DNA of 64,000 bases from Clostridiales bacterium (GTDB lineage Bacteria > Bacillota > Clostridia > Saccharofermentanales > Saccharofermentanaceae): contig JAFXPN010000004.1 of NCBI GenBank assembly GCA_017527865.1, positions 1 to 64,000 of the forward strand, given 5' to 3'. This document shows, piece after piece, positions 54,313 through 63,859 of the stretch (positions are counted from its first letter, which is position 1; every line of letters begins with the position of its first letter). The notes under the pieces were generated by a model. It made no database searches and was not told the DNA's origin. It saw only the letters and a list, made by a program, of their open reading frames with translations. Position numbers and translations under genes: made by a program.

Positions 54313-54552
54313 ATGGGTCTGTTCGGATTTGGAAGATCTTCAGGTCACTGGATAAAGCACGGACATTTCTTCGGTAAAGATACTTTTGAGTGTTCCAGAT
54401 GCGGAAGGGAGTTTAAGTCATCGTCTTCAAGGTGTCCCAAGTGCGGAGCCGATATGCGCGGTGTTGTCGATGCATGGGAAGAACAGCAGCGCAGGGAAGC
54501 CCATGAAGAAGACCTTGACGAATACGAAGGCATCGAAGATGCAGATTATTGA
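54313..54552 (+). CDS. Small zinc-ribbon protein
   Basis: 79 residues. TFECSRCGREFKSSSSRCPKCGADM gives two CxxC pairs of a zinc ribbon (about 25-48), followed by an acidic tail. AAGGAGG before the ATG. One of several small ribbon proteins here. Function unknown; probably a protein-binding or RNA-binding adaptor. Confidence 0.75.
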   Translation: MGLFGFGRSSGHWIKHGHFFGKDTFECSRCGREFKSSSSRCPKCGADMRGVVDAWEEQQRREAHEEDLDEYEGIEDADY

Positions 54553-54650
54553 ATTCATTTTTCTTCACATACCTCTTTCTTGGGAAGCGTCACTTAGGTG
54601 GCGCTTTTCATTTGTGTGTTTAATCTGTTATTAACTGTATCGGACTTCTC

Positions 54651-54765
54651 ATGGACAAAAAGTGGTTAGGTAAGTGCGTTTACCGGCCCAATAACTGTCC
54701 ATAGAATGATGCTATGGACAAAAAGTGGGTAGGTAAGTATGTTTACCGGCCCAATAATTGTCCAT
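54651..54765. repeat. Tandem pair of 52-bp hairpin units
   Basis: Copy 1 (54651-54702) and copy 2 (54714-54765) differ at four of 52 bases. Each is bounded by ATGGACA and its inverse TGTCCAT and has an inner inverted GGTAA...TTTACC. The remaining bases of 54553-54903 hold no gene I can support. Confidence 0.75.
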
Positions 54766-54903
54766 AGGGTAATATCATACTGCCGCAGCCTGAAACCTTG
54801 CAGTTAAAGGCTTTGTAACAGTGTTAAATCCGTTGTCTGGCCCGATCAGCCTGTGATATGATACTTAAATTAGTGCTACCTAACGATGGAGGGCGACCTT
54901 TAC

Positions 54904-55611
54904 ATGGACGACAGATATCTTAAGAAGACCCGTATGCTAGACTACGATAATCCTGCGCTCGTGAAGCTCATAAACGACCGCGGCTGGAAAGAAATGCCGC
55001 AGTTCGAGTGTGTAAAAAGCATCTATAACTACATAAGGGACGAGATACTGTTCGGCTATAACATTGACGACGATATACCGGCATCCCGCGTGCTGAAGGA
55101 CGGTTACGGTCAGTGTAACACCAAGGGCACGCTTTTCATGGCGCTGCTGCGCGCCTGCGGGATCCCGTGCAGGGTACACGGCTTCACGATCGATAAGAAA
55201 CTTCAGGAAGGCGCCATGACGGGCTTTGTCTACCGCAACGCTCCCGACAACGTTTTTCACAGCTGGGTCGAGGTCCTGCTCGATGGCGTTTGGTATGAGC
55301 TGGAGGGTCTGATCCTCGACCGTGAGTACATCGGTAAACTTCAGAAACTCAACGCCGGCTGCTTCGGCGCGTTCTGCGGCTTCGGGGTAGCGGTAAAGGA
55401 CTTCTTGCATCCTGTGATCGACTTCAACGGGAACAGCACCTACATCCAGAGCGAGGGTATCAATCAGGACTTCGGCATCTACGACAGCCCCGACGATCTG
55501 TTAAGAGAACACAGACAGGAGCTTTCCCCTGCGAAAAGATTTGCTTACAGACATCTCGGACGTCACCTCATGAACAGAAACGTTAAGAGGATAAGAAATT
55601 CCGCCGTTTGA
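54904..55611 (+). CDS. Transglutaminase-like (papain-like thiol) protein
   Basis: About 235 residues. The transglutaminase core is visible: catalytic Cys in GYGQCNTKGTLFMALLRACGIPCRVHGF, His in HSWVEVLLDGVWYELE, with a following Asp/Glu. Bacterial members act as proteases, cross-linkers or deamidases. No signal peptide is seen, so it is probably cytoplasmic. I start at 54904 because GGAGGG lies about 11 bases upstream; ATG 54886 is further out. Monocistronic. Confidence 0.85.
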   Translation: MDDRYLKKTRMLDYDNPALVKLINDRGWKEMPQFECVKSIYNYIRDEILFGYNIDDDIPASRVLKDGYGQCNTKGTLFMALLRACGIPCRVHGFTIDKKLQEGAMTGFVYRNAPDNVFHSWVEVLLDGVWYELEGLILDREYIGKLQKLNAGCFGAFCGFGVAVKDFLHPVIDFNGNSTYIQSEGINQDFGIYDSPDDLLREHRQELSPAKRFAYRHLGRHLMNRNVKRIRNSAV

Positions 55612-55703
55612 CGATACGGAAAAGATGTAAGTACGACAATAATGCGGGTAGGTGTTGCTTACCCTACACATTACAATAACATTAGGAAGGCTTGAGTACC
55701 CGA

Positions 55704-55742
55704 AATAAAAGACCGGTGTCAGCGGTCAGCCGGACACCGGTC
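55704..55742 (-). terminator. Terminator of the flavodoxin-gpmA operon
   Basis: On the minus strand GACCGGTGTC and GACACCGGTC form a perfect 10-bp stem (55742-55733 with 55720-55711), followed by TTTTATTT. Confidence 0.85.
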
Positions 55743-55766
55743 GGAAGGGGCTATGGGGGAATCTTA

Positions 55767-56519
55767 TCAGCCCTTCTTTGCACCTTGGTTGGCGACGGCC
55801 TTCATCTTTGCTTCGATGGCAGACTGATCGCCCAGATACCTGTGTGACACCGCCTTGAAGTCGTCCCCTAATTCATACACAAGGGGGGTGCCTGTCGGTA
55901 TGTTGAGTCCGAGGATGTCTTCGTCGGAGATATCATCGAGATATTTAACGAGAGCACGAAGCGAATTGCCGTGAGCTGCGATGAGCACTGACTTGCCTGC
56001 TTTTATCTCGGGAACGATGGTCTCAAGGTAGTAAGGTATGACGCGGTCGATAGTGATCGCAAGGCTCTCCGTAAGCGGCAGGAAGTATTTGTTTACATCC
56101 TTATACTGAGGCTGGTTCGCAGGATTTCTGTCATCGTTCTCCTCAAGCGCCGGAGGGCATACATCAAATGAACGTCTCCAGATCTTAACCTGATCCTCGC
56201 CGTATTTCTCCGCGGTCTCGGACTTGTTAAGCCCCTGCAGCGCGCCGTAGTGACGCTCGTTGAGCTTCCATGATTTGATCTGCGGGATATAGATCTCATC
56301 CATCTCATCGAGAACGATGTTTGCCGTATGGATTGCCCTCTTAAGGACTGATGTGAAACATATGTCGAACGAGATGCCTTCTTCTTTAAGAAGGCGGCCG
56401 CCGTTCTTCGCTTCCTCTCTTCCTGCATCAGACAGATCGACATCCGTCCAGCCCGTGAAGAGGTTTGCCTTGTTCCATTCCGATTCTCCGTGTCTTATTA
56501 ATACGATTCTGTAGCTCAT
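55767..56519 (-). CDS. gpmA: 2,3-bisphosphoglycerate-dependent phosphoglycerate mutase
   Basis: Interconverts 3- and 2-phosphoglycerate in glycolysis. 250 residues, normal length. Catalytic His10 in RHGESEWN, second His in [12 protein letters not shown], and the ERHYG and RRSFDV motifs are intact. It needs no metal ion, unlike GpmI. ATG 56519 fits the family N-terminus and lies after AAAGGA. Seventeen bases after the flavodoxin gene, in the same operon; so its promoter is the one controlled by the palindrome at 57413. Confidence 0.96.
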   Translation of the reverse strand: MSYRIVLIRHGESEWNKANLFTGWTDVDLSDAGREEAKNGGRLLKEEGISFDICFTSVLKRAIHTANIVLDEMDEIYIPQIKSWKLNERHYGALQGLNKSETAEKYGEDQVKIWRRSFDVCPPALEENDDRNPANQPQYKDVNKYFLPLTESLAITIDRVIPYYLETIVPEIKAGKSVLIAAHGNSLRALVKYLDDISDEDILGLNIPTGTPLVYELGDDFKAVSHRYLGDQSAIEAKMKAVANQGAKKG

Positions 56520-56536
56520 GTCATTTTCCTTTCCGC

Positions 56537-56956
56537 TCAGATAAGAGCCTCGCCGAATTCTTTGCACTTCGCAATGCCGTCGTCGTCGGGTGTCTCGTTG
56601 ATGATTAGAGACTCAGCCGCAAGCGTGATCCCGTCGTTTATGCATCTTTCTTCCCAACTTCTCATCCACTCGCCGTCGCCCCAGCCGTAGGAGCCGAACA
56701 GCGCGACCTTCTTGCCCTTGAGCGAACCTTCGACTTCAGTGAACATGGGTTCGAATTCATCTTCCTCGAGAACCTCGGCGCCCATCGCGGGGCAGCCGAA
56801 TGCAAGTACGTCAAATTCGGAAACCTTATCCGCTCCGAACTCGGAAGCTGTGAGGACCGTGACTTCCGCGCCCTTGCCTCTGATGCCTTCCGCTATTGCG
56901 TTTGCCATTGCTTCGGTGTTTCCCGTGCCGCTCCAGTAAACTACTGCTGCTTTCAT
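56537..56956 (-). CDS. Flavodoxin
   Basis: 139 residues. [21 protein letters not shown] is the FMN-phosphate loop (SGTGNTE), and [21 protein letters not shown] the second FMN stretch. A low-potential electron carrier that replaces ferredoxin when iron is scarce. It follows the broken DUF3793 gene by about 25 bases and precedes gpmA; flavodoxin next to DUF3793 is common in Clostridia iron loci. Confidence 0.95.
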   Translation of the reverse strand: MKAAVVYWSGTGNTEAMANAIAEGIRGKGAEVTVLTASEFGADKVSEFDVLAFGCPAMGAEVLEEDEFEPMFTEVEGSLKGKKVALFGSYGWGDGEWMRSWEERCINDGITLAAESLIINETPDDDGIAKCKEFGEALI

Positions 56957-56981
56957 ATATCTTTTCCTTTCTTATTGGCGG

Positions 56982-57392
56982 TCATGCCGTCATTGTTAAC
57001 TTCTCCAGACTGCTGCCTCTTCCGTAGAGCCTGCAGTAGATGTCGGTGCACTTCCTGTACTTCTCGAAAAGCTTCTTCGCTTCTTTCTCGTCTCCGTAGA
57101 CCTTCCAGCACGCCGTGCACTTGCAGCCTTTGGCGTGGTGTTCCATGAAGCCCTTCACGTCCTGTTCCAGATACCCGCCGAGTTGATCAGGTCGGTATAC
57201 GTAGACGAGTGTCGAAGCGTCAGACGAAGTAAGCGGGATGATTCTTATTCCGCGCGAAAGAAGTCATTTGTTGAGGCGTCTTATCCTGTCAAATACATCG
57301 TGTCCCGATAAGCAGGTGCAGTTGAAGAGGCTTCCGATCTTGATCCCCGCAAGTGTGGGAGCGCAGTTTCTGACCATCATCTCTTCAAACAT
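56982..57392 (-). pseudogene. DUF3793 gene with in-frame TGA and internal deletion
   Basis: The frame from ATG 57392 to the stop at 56984-56982 has 136 codons but carries TGA at codon 43 (57266-57264). The translation is clearly DUF3793: EEMMVRNCAPTLAGIKIGSLF before it, then RGIRIIPLTSSDASTLVYVYRP and GCKCTACWKVYGDEKEA after it. About 60 residues between the YRP motif and the DVKGF segment, present in typical members, are missing. No clear SECIS hairpin follows, so a nonsense mutation (CGA to TGA would do) fits best. DUF3793 proteins accompany Feo and flavodoxin. Confidence 0.8.
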
Positions 57393-57412
57393 ATCTGTCT
57401 GCCTTTCTATGA

Positions 57413-57428
57413 GTTAGCCTTAACTAAC
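57413..57428. promoter_or_regulatory. Palindromic operator TTAGC-N4-GCTAA, copy 2
   Basis: GTTAGCCTTAACTAAC, one mismatch from a perfect palindrome, at the transcript start of the DUF3793-flavodoxin-gpmA operon. Confidence 0.7.
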
Positions 57429-57435
57429 CGATAGG

Positions 57436-57464
57436 AATATACCAATAGAAGAAGGTGATGTCAA
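57436..57464 (-). promoter_or_regulatory. Promoter of the DUF3793-flavodoxin-gpmA operon
   Basis: Minus-strand TTGACA (57464-57459) and TATATT (57441-57436) with a 17-base spacer, followed by the palindrome at 57413-57428. Confidence 0.85.
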
Positions 57465-57469
57465 GGAAA

Positions 57470-57486
57470 ATATAACGCTGTTATAT
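57470..57486. promoter_or_regulatory. RTAAC-N3-GTTAY palindrome, copy 3
   Basis: ATATAAC-GCT-GTTATAT, just upstream of the -35 of the flavodoxin operon. Same 17-bp design as the sites before the TetR gene (62414) and the ABC gene (63095). Confidence 0.6.
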
Positions 57487-57494
57487 AATGTGGA

Positions 57495-58424
57495 TCAAGC
57501 GCCCTGCGACCAGGCTTCCAAGGCCGCGCATACATTGGCATCGATGTCGATGCGCGTCTGCCTGCACTCTTCCTTATGTTCTTTGCCTGCGCGGAACAGG
57601 CCTACGAACAAAGAGCTTCCGACGGGAAGCATCGTCTTCATGAGACTCTCCGGAAATACGAAGTGTGTTCCGTGCTCGTATACCAATGCCTGTACCGCGC
57701 ACTCGTGCGGTCTGTTATCAAGACGAGCCTGCATCCTTCTTATGTATCTGGCCGTGTCCCATAGCACGTCATCCTCGGCGCCGATCAGGATCACTTTGCC
57801 TTTGATGTTCTCGACCTTTATAAGCTCCTCTTCCTGAATGGGATGAAGTCTTTCTGATTCGTCAAAGAGTTTACGTGAGGCGCAGAAGTCTCCGCCTTCC
57901 TTAGCTTCTTCCTTTATCCTCATGCCGTACTCGGGATGGCGATATGCGAAGGGAAGATAGGGAAGAGGTTTGCCCTGCCAGGAAGCCGTGGATTCACCTT
58001 CTCCCGGCCATTCTTCGTATCCGTCTCTTTTGCCTCTGTAGAATCCTTCCATGACGAAGTCGGACGGGCTCATGGCGATGGTGAGTGTGATCTCAGGATA
58101 GTAAGATGCTGCGATAAGTGCGAACATCGCGGTGGTCGATGCGCCAGCGATGGCAAATCTCTTATTGCCTTTTGATCTGAGATAAGCGATTGATGCCCCG
58201 ATGCGCTCGACCGGAAGATTATGATGTCCGTAGTCCTTATGTGCGGGCGAGAGTGTCAGTACATTGACACCGAACTTTTTCTGAAGCCAGCGGGCTCCTG
58301 ACTTAGCGATATAATCTTCGCAGTCGTCTCCTAACATAGCGATGACCGCACACTCCGAATGCCCTTTGCCATACGGCCAGTAGCATCCGTAGAATCCTTT
58401 GTCTGTTTCTTTGATCTTCTTCAT
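57495..58424 (-). CDS. Alpha/beta hydrolase, acyl-CoA thioester hydrolase/BAAT-like
   Basis: About 309 residues. The core resembles the C-terminal domain of bile-acid-CoA:amino-acid acyltransferases and thioesterases: NLPVERIGASIAYLRSKGNKRFAIAGASTTAM with a GASTT elbow, VILIGAEDDVLWD with the acidic residue and EHGTHFVFP with the His. AAAGGAG before ATG 58424 sets the start. Related to the protein at 61464. Its promoter region contains the palindrome at 58480. Substrate unknown. Confidence 0.85.
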   Translation of the reverse strand: MKKIKETDKGFYGCYWPYGKGHSECAVIAMLGDDCEDYIAKSGARWLQKKFGVNVLTLSPAHKDYGHHNLPVERIGASIAYLRSKGNKRFAIAGASTTAMFALIAASYYPEITLTIAMSPSDFVMEGFYRGKRDGYEEWPGEGESTASWQGKPLPYLPFAYRHPEYGMRIKEEAKEGGDFCASRKLFDESERLHPIQEEELIKVENIKGKVILIGAEDDVLWDTARYIRRMQARLDNRPHECAVQALVYEHGTHFVFPESLMKTMLPVGSSLFVGLFRAGKEHKEECRQTRIDIDANVCAALEAWSQGA

Positions 58425-58479
58425 TGTCTGCTCCTTTTGTTTTGTATTAGCACGGAAAAGTAAATGAGTCAACATAAAA

Positions 58480-58495
58480 GTTAGCGGTTGCTAAC
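58480..58495. promoter_or_regulatory. Palindromic operator TTAGC-N4-GCTAA, copy 3
   Basis: GTTAGCGGTTGCTAAC, a perfect palindrome between the divergent hydrolase and FeoB-associated genes. It overlaps the -35 (TTGCTA, 58488-58493) of the rightward promoter. Confidence 0.75.
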
Positions 58496-58516
58496 TTAAC
58501 CTGCATGTATTATAAT
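58488..58516 (+). promoter_or_regulatory. Promoter of the FeoB-associated gene
   Basis: TTGCTA (58488-58493) and TATAAT (58511-58516), 17-base spacer, with the operator inside the -35. Confidence 0.7.
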
Positions 58517-58563
58517 CCGTCGCGGTTAGAGAAGGCTAATTTATCGCTTATCAGGAGGTCAGC

Positions 58564-58953
58564 ATGGGAGATATCGTTATCATCTTGATATTGATCGTTA
58601 TTGTGGGTGTTGCAGTCATGGGCACCGTTAAGAGGGTACGTCACGGCTCTGCCTGCTGCGGTGAGCACGATGCCGCTCCGAAGAAGGTAAGAGTCTCCGA
58701 CCATAACAAGAATAACTATCCGTATGCATATGAGATAGAGGTCGACGGAATGCACTGCAGCAACTGCACAAGAAGAGTGGAAAACGCGTTTAACAAACAG
58801 GACGGCTACTGGGCGAAGGCTGATCTTGCGGACAGGAAAGTGACATTGATGTCCAAGGGAGAAGTCCGCGAGGAGGTCTGTACGCACATCATCTCAGATG
58901 CAGGATACACGATGCTTAACATGAGGAATATTAAAAATCAGGAGGAAATATGA
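58564..58953 (+). CDS. FeoB-associated Cys-rich membrane protein with heavy-metal-associated domain
   Basis: 129 residues. A membrane helix (about 3-20), a Cys-rich stretch (ACCGEH), then an HMA-like domain with VDGMHCSNCTRRVENAF (metal-binding Cys65 and Cys68). This arrangement is usually encoded in feoAB iron-import operons of Clostridia, and may handle Fe or other metals at the membrane. TCAGGAGG precedes the ATG. The stop overlaps the truncated feoA start (ATGA). No feoB is in the window. Confidence 0.88.
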   Translation: MGDIVIILILIVIVGVAVMGTVKRVRHGSACCGEHDAAPKKVRVSDHNKNNYPYAYEIEVDGMHCSNCTRRVENAFNKQDGYWAKADLADRKVTLMSKGEVREEVCTHIISDAGYTMLNMRNIKNQEEI

Positions 58954-59006
58954 AGACACTGGCTCAGATGAAACAGGGTGAGGCGGGTTCAAGAACATGG
59001 GAGTAA
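58950..59006 (+). pseudogene. feoA: Truncated feoA remnant (18 codons)
   Basis: Overlaps the upstream stop as ATGA, with AGGAGG before it. MKTLAQMKQGEAGSRTWE resembles the start of FeoA (M-TL-x-x-M-K-x-G-E-x-G), then stops. The rest of the gene and feoB are missing before the enolase promoter. FeoA is the small SH3-like partner of the ferrous iron transporter. The short length makes the call moderate. Confidence 0.6.
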
Positions 59007-59022
59007 TGTGGGAGATCATCGA

Positions 59023-59050
59023 TTGAAATCCTCATTAGGGTGTGATATAA
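59023..59050 (+). promoter_or_regulatory. Possible promoter of enolase
   Basis: TTGAAA (59023-59028) and TATAAC (59045-59050) with a 16-base spacer. The palindrome at 59059-59074 would lie at the transcript start. Confidence 0.5.
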
Positions 59051-60463
<1,413 letters not shown>

Positions 60464-60496
60464 GTTAAATACCTCCGAAAAATATACAATTTCCGG

Positions 60497-60528
60497 CCCC
60501 GCATCGCTCTCCTTACGGTGCGGGGTTT
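60497..60528 (+). terminator. Terminator after enolase
   Basis: CCCCGCA (60497-60503) pairs with TGCGGGG (60519-60525), then TTT. Short T-run, so partial read-through into panE-like gene is likely. Confidence 0.6.
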
Positions 60529-60547
60529 CGAATGGAAAAGAGGAAAG

Positions 60548-61474
60548 ATGAGAATTCTGGTCTACGGTGTCGGCGCGATAGGTTCATTGTTGACACACTT
60601 CCTGTGTGAAGCAGGTAATGACGTCACGATAGTTGCGCGTTCCACCTATGAAGAATTGAAGAATAACGGACTTGTAATAAGGCATCATCTTCAGAAGAAG
60701 ACGACGGTCGATCATCCGCGTGTTCTGAAGAAATATGACGGCGCTCATTACGATATCGTTTTCTCTGTAATGCAGGGGCAGCAGCAGGTAGCGCTTCTTC
60801 CTGTCCTGGCTTCAGTCGACGCGGATCTTCTCGTTCTGGTCGGTAACAACATGGAGACGGATAAGTGCGAAGAACTTCTTGCAGGCCGACGGCATGTTTA
60901 TGCCTTCCAGGGCTCTGCCGGACACCGCGAGAACGGCATTGCGGTAGTGGGAAGACTGCCCGCCACAGATCTTACCGTCGGCGGTCTTCACGAGCCTGCG
61001 TCAGATGCGGATATCTCTCTGATAAAGACTGCGTTATACACCAAGGGATACAAGGTGACGCCCGTCAGCAGCATGTACGGATATTACATGTACCACTTCG
61101 CTGAGGTAATGCCGTACTGTTACCTTTGCTACCATGTCGGCTGCGATCTGAAGCGCGCTGATAGGGACGGCATCAAGAAGGTAATGACCGCGACCAAAGA
61201 GTGCTTCGATTACTTGAGGCTGCAGGGCATTCCCGTCATGCCTGAGGGTGAAGAAGCATACTACGACGGCGGCGCGAAAACCTTCTCCATGTACCTTCTG
61301 TACCGGTTGATGTCACGTACTGTCCTCGGCGACCTTATGGTGGCGGATCACTGTAAGAATGCAGTTTCAGAGATGAAGTATCTGGATTCAAAGTTCGAAG
61401 AATACCGCGAATCGCACGGCAGGAGTTTCATGCCGGTGTGGGATGAGATGAGGCCGTGGCTTAATGAAGCATGA
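60548..61474 (+). CDS. Ketopantoate reductase-like (PanE/ApbA family) protein
   Basis: 308 residues. MRILVYGVGAIGSLLTHFLCEAGNDVTIVAR is the Rossmann NADPH-binding start of the PanE/ApbA family. The middle follows the family's order, but the protein is diverged and the C-terminus (YLLYRLMSRTVLGDLMVADHC) lacks the canonical Lys/Glu pattern I would expect, so it may reduce another 2-keto acid. GAGGAAAG before ATG 60548 decides the start. Overlaps the hydrolase gene by 11 bases. Confidence 0.8.
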   Translation: MRILVYGVGAIGSLLTHFLCEAGNDVTIVARSTYEELKNNGLVIRHHLQKKTTVDHPRVLKKYDGAHYDIVFSVMQGQQQVALLPVLASVDADLLVLVGNNMETDKCEELLAGRRHVYAFQGSAGHRENGIAVVGRLPATDLTVGGLHEPASDADISLIKTALYTKGYKVTPVSSMYGYYMYHFAEVMPYCYLCYHVGCDLKRADRDGIKKVMTATKECFDYLRLQGIPVMPEGEEAYYDGGAKTFSMYLLYRLMSRTVLGDLMVADHCKNAVSEMKYLDSKFEEYRESHGRSFMPVWDEMRPWLNEA

Positions 61475-62372
61475 AGACTTCAACATGAAAGAGCACGGCT
61501 TTGCAGGTCACTTGGCTGAACCTGACGGCGGATCTGACAGAGCTGTGATAGTTATCATGGGCGGCGAGCAGAGCATCCTGCCCGGGATTAAGTTTGCAGA
61601 GAGATTCGCGGACTACGGGATCACGGGATTATCGGTATCTTTGTTCGGCGCTCCGGGTCTTCCCGATTCTCCTGATCAGATCCCCGTCGATATGTTCATT
61701 CCCGCTGCCGAATATCTTCGTAATGTGAAGCACATAGACCGCATCAGTGTTTACGGGCAGTCTATGGGATCGATCTTCGCAGTGCTTGCGGCGCAGTATA
61801 TCGGAGGCTTCGAGAATCTTATCATGGTGAGCCCGACTCATGTGCCTTTCGAGGGGACATATAAGGATAAGAAGACTATGACGGGAAGAAGTGTTGCGAC
61901 CTGGCAGGGAGTGGGTGTGCCTTTCGTAAAGGCGGATTTCGCGAAGGTGAAAGCGACAAAGTATTACACGCATCCTGATGCCAAGTGCAAGGTGCTCGGG
62001 ATGTGGATCGCGTATCACGATGCTTATCAGTATGAGATCGCGGCAGAGAAAGCGAGATTGTCTGTGGAGAAGTCCGGTGCGCGAGTGCTTCTTATCGCAG
62101 GAGATGAGGATGAGGCGTGGCCTTCGGAGTATTCAGTGAGAAGGATCGAGAGCGATCTTAAGGCGGCGGGTTACGGGAAGGATGTGAAGATAATTGTCTA
62201 TCCTCACGGAAGCCATCTGAACGGTCTTATGCCGAACCGTGAGCGAGAGAAGAAGCTGTACCGCATGATTCCGCTTATCGGGTTTATGTACCGGACTTTC
62301 GGAAAGTACCGGAAGGAGAATATCGCTTACTTCGAGCAGTCCGAAAAAGAGATAATCGATTGGATCGCATAA
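61464..62372 (+). CDS. Alpha/beta hydrolase, BAAT-like acyl-CoA thioester hydrolase
   Basis: 302 residues. Core motifs: VIVIMGGEQSILPG, YLRNVKHIDRISVYGQSMGSIFAVLAA with a GQSMG elbow (Ser), LLIAGDEDEAWPS with the acid, and VYPHGSHLNG with His. Same family as 57495 but with a normal Ser elbow. Its ATG overlaps the PanE-like stop region; the two are probably co-expressed. A TetR gene follows. Confidence 0.85.
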   Translation: MKHEDFNMKEHGFAGHLAEPDGGSDRAVIVIMGGEQSILPGIKFAERFADYGITGLSVSLFGAPGLPDSPDQIPVDMFIPAAEYLRNVKHIDRISVYGQSMGSIFAVLAAQYIGGFENLIMVSPTHVPFEGTYKDKKTMTGRSVATWQGVGVPFVKADFAKVKATKYYTHPDAKCKVLGMWIAYHDAYQYEIAAEKARLSVEKSGARVLLIAGDEDEAWPSEYSVRRIESDLKAAGYGKDVKIIVYPHGSHLNGLMPNREREKKLYRMIPLIGFMYRTFGKYRKENIAYFEQSEKEIIDWIA

Positions 62373-62376
62373 TGGC

Positions 62377-62405
62377 TTGACAACCGGTGCCGCATAAAGT
62401 ATATT
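62377..62405 (+). promoter_or_regulatory. Promoter of the TetR gene
   Basis: TTGACA (62377-62382) and TATATT (62400-62405), 17-base spacer. Confidence 0.85.
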
Positions 62406-62413
62406 CTTCGGGA

Positions 62414-62430
62414 ACATAACACTGTTATGT
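62414..62430. promoter_or_regulatory. RTAAC-N3-GTTAY palindrome, copy 1
   Basis: ACATAAC-ACT-GTTATGT, 17 bp, at the start of the TetR transcript. It should be the autoregulatory site. Confidence 0.8.
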
Positions 62431-62452
62431 AACATTCTCAAAAAGGTTCTTT

Positions 62453-63070
62453 ATGACGGCTACAGACGGCGAGACACGCAATAAGCTTCTTAAAGCGGCA
62501 AGGAAAGAGTTCATTGCCAAAGGATACATGAACGCTTCCTTGAGGACCATCTGTAAGGATGCTGGTGTCACTACGGGTGCGCTGTATTTCTTCTTTAAGG
62601 ACAAGGATGAGCTTTTCGCTGAGGTCGTAAAGGAGCCGCTTCTTTCTATCCGTCAGGCTCTGGGAGAGCACCTCGAGTACGAGGAGCGCGAGTACAGTGA
62701 AGGTTATGACGAAGAGACGAGTGAAGGACCTGATGTAGAGGTCTCGAGGAAGATCGTCGAGATAATGTTCAAGTATAAGGATGAGTGCGTGCTGCTTCTT
62801 ACCAAGTCATCCGGATCATCGCTCGAGTTCGCGAAGGATTCTTTTATCGAGAGGCTTGAGAGCAGTTACAGGGTTACAACGGATAAGATCGCGGAGGCGA
62901 GAGACTGCCGGAAGGTCGACGACTATACGCTTCATTATCTTACGCACATGCAGGTTGAATCGTTTATCTATCTTCTTACTCACTCAAAGGATATCAACGA
63001 GGCGCTCGCGGAGATGCCGTATATCGTTAAGCATATGCGCGGTGGATGGTTCGCGGTTATGGAGATGTGA
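62453..63070 (+). CDS. TetR/AcrR-family regulator of the ABC exporter
   Basis: 205 residues. HTH at about 10-55: NKLLKAARKEFIAKGYMNASLRTICKDAGVTTGALYFFFKDKDELF is typical TetR. The C-terminus is acidic and ligand-binding. It precedes a MacB-type ABC transporter and carries the same palindrome in front of its own gene and the transporter (62414 and 63095). No strong ribosome site; AAAAAGG lies upstream. Confidence 0.92.
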   Translation: MTATDGETRNKLLKAARKEFIAKGYMNASLRTICKDAGVTTGALYFFFKDKDELFAEVVKEPLLSIRQALGEHLEYEEREYSEGYDEETSEGPDVEVSRKIVEIMFKYKDECVLLLTKSSGSSLEFAKDSFIERLESSYRVTTDKIAEARDCRKVDDYTLHYLTHMQVESFIYLLTHSKDINEALAEMPYIVKHMRGGWFAVMEM

Positions 63071-63094
63071 GGGATCATATTTTTTTTGCTTTCG

Positions 63095-63111
63095 ACATAA
63101 CGGTGTTATGT
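63095..63111. promoter_or_regulatory. RTAAC-N3-GTTAY palindrome, copy 2
   Basis: ACATAAC-GGT-GTTATGT, 17 bp, between the TetR gene and the ABC transporter genes. Confidence 0.8.
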
Positions 63112-63156
63112 TGGGGCGTCGGGTTAAACAAGTTAATAAAAAGACGGAGGTCTGTT

Positions 63157-63858
63157 ATGTATATTGAGACAAAAGGATTGAAGAAGAGTTACGGTGAGGG
63201 CGGCTCGTATGTGCAGGTCTTGAAGGGAGTGGACATCGGGATCAACAAAGGCGAGATGTGCGTTATACAGGGCACATCCGGTTCCGGTAAATCGACGCTG
63301 CTTAACTGCATCGGCGGACTTGATACGATAGATTCGGGCAATGTAACTGTTGCAGGAACAAGCATCGAAGGTCTTAAAGGCGAGAAGCTTTCTGACTACA
63401 GAAGAAACAATCTCGGCTTCATCTTCCAGTTCTATAATCTCGTTCCGAATCTTACGGTAAAAGAGAATATCCAGGTGTGCGAATATCTGACGAAGACACC
63501 GCTTGATATGGATGAACTGCTCAATATCCTCGGACTGTCGGAGCATCAGGATAAGTTCCCGTCACAGCTTTCCGGAGGACAGCAGCAGCGCTGCGCCATC
63601 GCGAGAGCACTTATAAAGAACCCGAAGGTCCTCTTGTGTGATGAGCCTACGGGTGCGCTTGATTCGAATACTTCAAGGGATATCCTTATCCTTCTCGAAC
63701 GCATCAATAAGCAGTACGGAACGACGATGCTGATCGTCACGCATAACAACTCGATCAAGAATATGGTCGACCATGTTATCTATCTTAAAGACGGCCTTGT
63801 ACATAAGGATTACTTCAACGAAGTGAAAGTGCCTGCGAAGGATCTGGAGGATCTTTGA
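63157..63858 (+). CDS. ABC transporter ATP-binding protein, MacB/LolD type
   Basis: 233 residues. Walker A GTSGSGKST, signature LSGGQQQR and Walker B VLLCDEPTGAL are intact; IFQFYNLVPNLTVKENI is the Q-loop region of the LolD/MacB group. GACGGAGG before ATG 63157 fixes the start; the ORF extends further up without a site. One base separates its stop from the permease start. Probably exports lipophilic compounds or peptides under TetR control. Confidence 0.95.
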   Translation: MYIETKGLKKSYGEGGSYVQVLKGVDIGINKGEMCVIQGTSGSGKSTLLNCIGGLDTIDSGNVTVAGTSIEGLKGEKLSDYRRNNLGFIFQFYNLVPNLTVKENIQVCEYLTKTPLDMDELLNILGLSEHQDKFPSQLSGGQQQRCAIARALIKNPKVLLCDEPTGALDSNTSRDILILLERINKQYGTTMLIVTHNNSIKNMVDHVIYLKDGLVHKDYFNEVKVPAKDLEDL

Positions 63859-63859
63859 T

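Noticed and set aside
54651..54765. CRISPR array
   Set aside because: Only two units with an 11-base gap, and the units are self-complementary over most of their length.
57210..57266. Selenocysteine insertion at the DUF3793 TGA
   Set aside because: The bases after TGA can form only a weak five-pair stem with a large loop, and DUF3793 is not known to me as a selenoprotein; a nonsense change is simpler. Kept as an open question in the findings.
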